Assembly: GCA_900754275.1 (NCBI GenBank)
Contig: CAAECF010000063.1
Coordinates: forward strand, 1-15,682
Direction of reading: 5' to 3'
Source: an uncultured Collinsella sp.
GTDB taxonomy: Bacteria > Actinomycetota > Coriobacteriia > Coriobacteriales > Coriobacteriaceae
Length of the DNA: 15,682 nt
How positions within the stretch are numbered: position 1 is the stretch's first letter; each line of letters opens with the position of its first letter. The notes under the pieces were generated by a model. That model had not been told where the DNA came from, made no database searches, and worked only from the letters and a program-made list of their open reading frames with translations. Shown here one piece after another: positions 13,420 through 15,682 of this stretch. Position numbers and translations under genes: made by a program.

Positions 13420-14835
13420 ATGGGGAGCAAATCTCAGCAACAAGTTCAAGCAACGCCATCGGCCACTGCGGCGCTTCTCGTCGTTATGTATATTGCAGCC
13501 TTTGTTGCCGCGTTTAACGAGAACATCATTAACGTGGCGTTGCACGACATTATGGCAGCCTTTTCGGTGAGTGCCACCACGGCGCAGTGGCTCGTTTCGG
13601 GCTACATGATCGTGACGTCGATCTTTACGGCCATCATGGCCTTCCTGTCCGGCCGTTTCTCGACGCGCAAGCTGTTGTTTTTCGCATGCGGATGTATGGT
13701 CGCCGGCGAAGTCCTGTGTCTGATCGCTCCGTCGTTTAGCGTTTTGCTACCAAGTCGTATTTTGCAGGCTGCGGGATCGGGCATCTTGTTCCCGCTCATG
13801 ATGAACGTGGTGCTGTCTTGCGCCCCGCGCGAGAAGCTCGGTCTGTATCTTAGCCTGGGCGGTGCCTGCATTACGCTAGGGCCGGCGTTTGGACCCGTAA
13901 TCAGCGGTCTTATGTGCACGTTGTTCGGCTGGAGGGCGGTGTTCGTAGTGCCGCTGGTGGGCGGCATTGTGGTCGCTGCGGCGGGCGTTAAGCTTGTTCA
14001 GAATGTCGGAGAGCGCTCGAGCACCACGCTTGATATTCTGTCGGTTGTTTTGCTCGCCGCCGGCATTACGGCATTTGTGTATTCCGTAGGCGAGTTCTCG
14101 ACCAATCTGATTGCCGGCATCGTGGCGCTTTTCGCCGCCATTGTGCTGCTCGGCCTGTTTGCGGCCCGTCAGCTCAAGCTCGAGCACCCGGTGCTTAACG
14201 TGCGTCCCATGGCGAGCTTTCGCTTTTGGCCTGCGTGTTTGCTTGTGGTGGTGTCGATGATGACGACGTTCTCGATGAGCGTTTTGTTGCCGCTCTATTT
14301 TGAGGGCGCATACGGCATGACCGCACTTATTGCGGGCTTGCTCATTTTGCCGGCGATTGCCTGCAACGCCGTGACCTCGATTGTGGGCGGACGCGTGATG
14401 GACGCCCGTGGCGCATGGCCGCTGCTGCCGGTCGGCTTTGCCCTGATTGCCGTGGGGCAGACTGCCATCTCGATGACGGCGGCAAGCATGAACATCGGCG
14501 TTGTCGTGGCGCTGACCGTTGTGGTGTATGCCGGAGTCGGTTTGGTGCTGAGCCCCTCGCAGACGGCCGGCTTGGAGACGCTGCCTGCCGTTGAGCATCC
14601 TCACGGAACGGCATTGCTTAACACGTGGAATATGATTGCCGCATCGTTCGGCCCGTCCCTGTTTATCGGCCTGCTCTCGAGTTCTGCGGCGACTGCCGGT
14701 GCGGCTGGCGTTGCGACCGACGTTGCCCAGGCGATTGGATTTGCAGCTGCCGTGCGCGTGGCGGCTGTGATTGCCGTGGTCGGGTTCGTGGCGTCGCTGG
14801 TGTACGCTCGTCGCGAGTCGTACATGTCGCATTAA
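13420..14835 (+). CDS. MFS transporter, DHA2 (14-helix) drug/metabolite efflux family
   Basis: A 471-residue major facilitator, probably a proton-driven exporter in the inner membrane. The TM1 signature ENIINVALHDI (residues 34-44) corresponds to the D-x-T-I-V-N-V-A-L-P motif of DHA2 pumps, with Asn/Glu replacing the usual Asp/Thr. Motif A is GRFSTRK (78-84) between TM2 and TM3, and the antiporter motif C is seen as LGPAFGPVISG (153-163) in TM5. Length and hydrophobic segments fit 14 helices. The start at 13420 has AAGGA five bases upstream. An in-frame extension to 13309 lacks a binding site and covers the leader hairpin. The substrate is unknown; it could be a drug, bile compound or metabolite. 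Confidence 0.88.
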   Translation: MGSKSQQQVQATPSATAALLVVMYIAAFVAAFNENIINVALHDIMAAFSVSATTAQWLVSGYMIVTSIFTAIMAFLSGRFSTRKLLFFACGCMVAGEVLCLIAPSFSVLLPSRILQAAGSGILFPLMMNVVLSCAPREKLGLYLSLGGACITLGPAFGPVISGLMCTLFGWRAVFVVPLVGGIVVAAAGVKLVQNVGERSSTTLDILSVVLLAAGITAFVYSVGEFSTNLIAGIVALFAAIVLLGLFAARQLKLEHPVLNVRPMASFRFWPACLLVVVSMMTTFSMSVLLPLYFEGAYGMTALIAGLLILPAIACNAVTSIVGGRVMDARGAWPLLPVGFALIAVGQTAISMTAASMNIGVVVALTVVVYAGVGLVLSPSQTAGLETLPAVEHPHGTALLNTWNMIAASFGPSLFIGLLSSSAATAGAAGVATDVAQAIGFAAAVRVAAVIAVVGFVASLVYARRESYMSH

Positions 14836-14987
14836 TGTGTGCACATAGATTCTGCAGCTAGATTGGATGGCGACACCATAAACTAATGGACGTTTTGCCG
14901 AGAGGCATGAATGTTTAAAGCGCAAAGAGTGCGCGACGGGCCCCGCGAATGGGGCGATGATGCCCGAGAGGGCCAAGAAGGAGTCTC
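14836..14987 (+). other. Leader region of the RGG protein gene
   Basis: This 152-bp gap holds no gene. No clear terminator for the MFS gene was found. Close to the next start there is a GC-rich imperfect hairpin (CGGGC at 14937-14941 with GCCCG at 14962-14966, and CCCC/GGGG inside), then AAGGAG four bases before the ATG. The structure could influence translation but may be chance in GC-rich DNA. Confidence 0.3.
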
Positions 14988-15682
14988 ATGTCCGAGAACG
15001 AAGAGATCATGAACGAGACCGAGAACGAGACCATGACTGCCGAGGTCGAGGCAGTCGAGACCGTGGAGACCGAAGCTGCTGAGGTTGAGGCTGCTGACGA
15101 GGTTTCCGCCGAGGAGGAGGCCGAGGTTGTCGAGGCCGCCGTTGATTACGATGACGAAGAGCTGATGGACAAGATGCAGAAGGCCGCCCGCCTGCTGCGT
15201 AGCCGTCGCTTTGCTATTTCCAAGGAGGAGGAGGCCAAGGCCGAGCGCATGGCGAACATCGAGCGCGCCATCAAGCTCCTTGACCTCAAGCCCAAGATGG
15301 AGCAGAAGGAGATGTCCGACCTGCTGGGCATGCGCCTTCGTGAGCTCGATGGCCTGATGGCCGAGGCCGAGGCTGCCGATCTGGTCGGCCGCATCGACGA
15401 CGCCGAGGGCGATATGCGCAAGATTGTCGTCTTCGCTGCCGAGGATGCCGCTGAGGGCCTGGTCGAGCTTGCCAACAAGAAGGAGAAGCTCCTGCCCGAG
15501 CTTTCTTACGAGGAGGCCACCGAGCTGATGGCCGCTCTCGATAAGGTCATTGCTCCGCTCGTCGCCATGGGCCTGGACGAGGACCGCGGTCCTCGCGGCG
15601 GTCGTGACGATCGCGGTGGCCGTGGCGGTGACCGTGGCGGTCGCGGCGGCTTTGGCGATCGCGGTGGCCGTGGCGGTGACCG
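14988..15682 (+). CDS. Acidic/winged-helix/RGG-repeat protein, 3' end beyond window
   Basis: A 231-codon open fragment that runs off the right edge, and I do not recognise a named family. Residues 2-60 are strongly acidic and low complexity (Glu/Val/Ala-rich). Residues about 60-195 are helical and resemble a MarR-type winged helix: RLLRSRR, then IKLLDLKPKMEQKEMSDLLGMRLRELDGLMAEAEAADLVGRIDD, with the shape of a recognition helix and a wing ending in MRKIVV, followed by a C-terminal helical pair. From residue 200 a Gly/Arg/Asp repeat begins (RGGRGGDRGG), with a 16-residue period. The ATG at 14988 follows AAGGAG by four bases. Such tails bind nucleic acids or drive condensation in other proteins. 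A DNA- or RNA-binding role is inference. Confidence 0.82.
   Translation, partial: MSENEEIMNETENETMTAEVEAVETVETEAAEVEAADEVSAEEEAEVVEAAVDYDDEELMDKMQKAARLLRSRRFAISKEEEAKAERMANIERAIKLLDLKPKMEQKEMSDLLGMRLRELDGLMAEAEAADLVGRIDDAEGDMRKIVVFAAEDAAEGLVELANKKEKLLPELSYEEATELMAALDKVIAPLVAMGLDEDRGPRGGRDDRGGRGGDRGGRGGFGDRGGRGGD
15609..15682 (+). repeat. Tandem 48-bp repeat encoding an RGG tail
   Basis: A 26-base segment starting GATCGCGGTGGCC at 15609-15634 recurs identically at 15657-15682, a period of 48 bp or 16 codons (DRGGRGGDRGGRGGFG). The window ends within the second copy, so the number of units is not visible. Confidence 0.8.

Noticed and set aside
13215..13430. N-terminal extension of the second deformylase to 13430
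   Set aside because: The extension has no ribosome binding site and reads through the divergent promoter region; a strong AGGAG precedes the ATG at 13214 and the family begins there.
13876..14976. A 366-codon open frame on the minus strand opposite the MFS gene
   Set aside because: Arg/His/Asn-rich translation without hydrophobic or domain pattern, opposite a clear transporter; judged a shadow frame.
15609..15682. CRISPR-like direct repeats
   Set aside because: The repeats are in frame in a coding sequence, encode RGG units and have no unique spacers; they are a protein-coding tandem repeat.

Overview
The window looks like a chromosomal segment of a gut Coriobacteriia species, most likely Collinsella. 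The reasons are a GC-rich genome with strong AGGAGG-type ribosome binding sites and several GTG/TTG starts, and a mix of a bile salt hydrolase, a Kup potassium transporter, two short peptide deformylases and an AlaA-type aminotransferase. This is a judgement from gene content and codon use, not from a search. I see no tRNA, rRNA, CRISPR array, insertion sequence or phage gene, and it does not look like an island. No stretch over 300 bases lacks a gene.

Layout: the tail of an upstream gene (1-53) is followed on + by a zinc methionine-synthase-like methyltransferase (209-1342) and a UraA-type uracil permease (1466-2800). A very long hairpin (2822-2863) separates these from two minus-strand genes, a small serine esterase (2862-3527) and an AzgA-type purine permease (3665-4975). 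Then come on + a peptide deformylase-like gene (5169-5588) and a bile salt hydrolase (5724-6689). Minus-strand kup (6769-9000) and an EamA exporter gene (9159-10070) follow; the exporter diverges from a LysR regulator (10189-11046). A fused XRE-HTH/alanine aminotransferase gene lies at 11209-12729, a second deformylase on minus at 12804-13214, a 14-helix MFS pump at 13420-14835, and an acidic/winged-helix/RGG protein that runs off the right edge (14988 onward).

Most genes are single transcription units bounded by clear hairpin terminators, with transport and housekeeping themes: nucleobase uptake by two NCS2 carriers, potassium uptake, bile acid deconjugation, drug/metabolite export, methionine and alanine metabolism, and N-formyl removal. 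The EamA exporter and LysR gene form a classic divergent regulator/target pair with a palindromic T-N11-A box between them.

The most unusual locus is 11100-12729. A DNA-binding XRE domain is joined in frame to a complete 405-residue AlaA enzyme, which keeps its own Shine-Dalgarno and ATG inside the gene, so the locus may make both a fusion and a free enzyme. Upstream lie three direct copies and one inverted copy of an AATTGAAC motif, the direct copies spaced 42 and 31 bp (about 4 and 3 helical turns), overlapping the promoter. This suggests an enzyme that represses its own gene, analogous to but distinct from MocR (GntR-aminotransferase) regulators. A second unusual point is that the two deformylases each lack a different classical active-site residue: Glu is Met in one, Gln is Met in the other.
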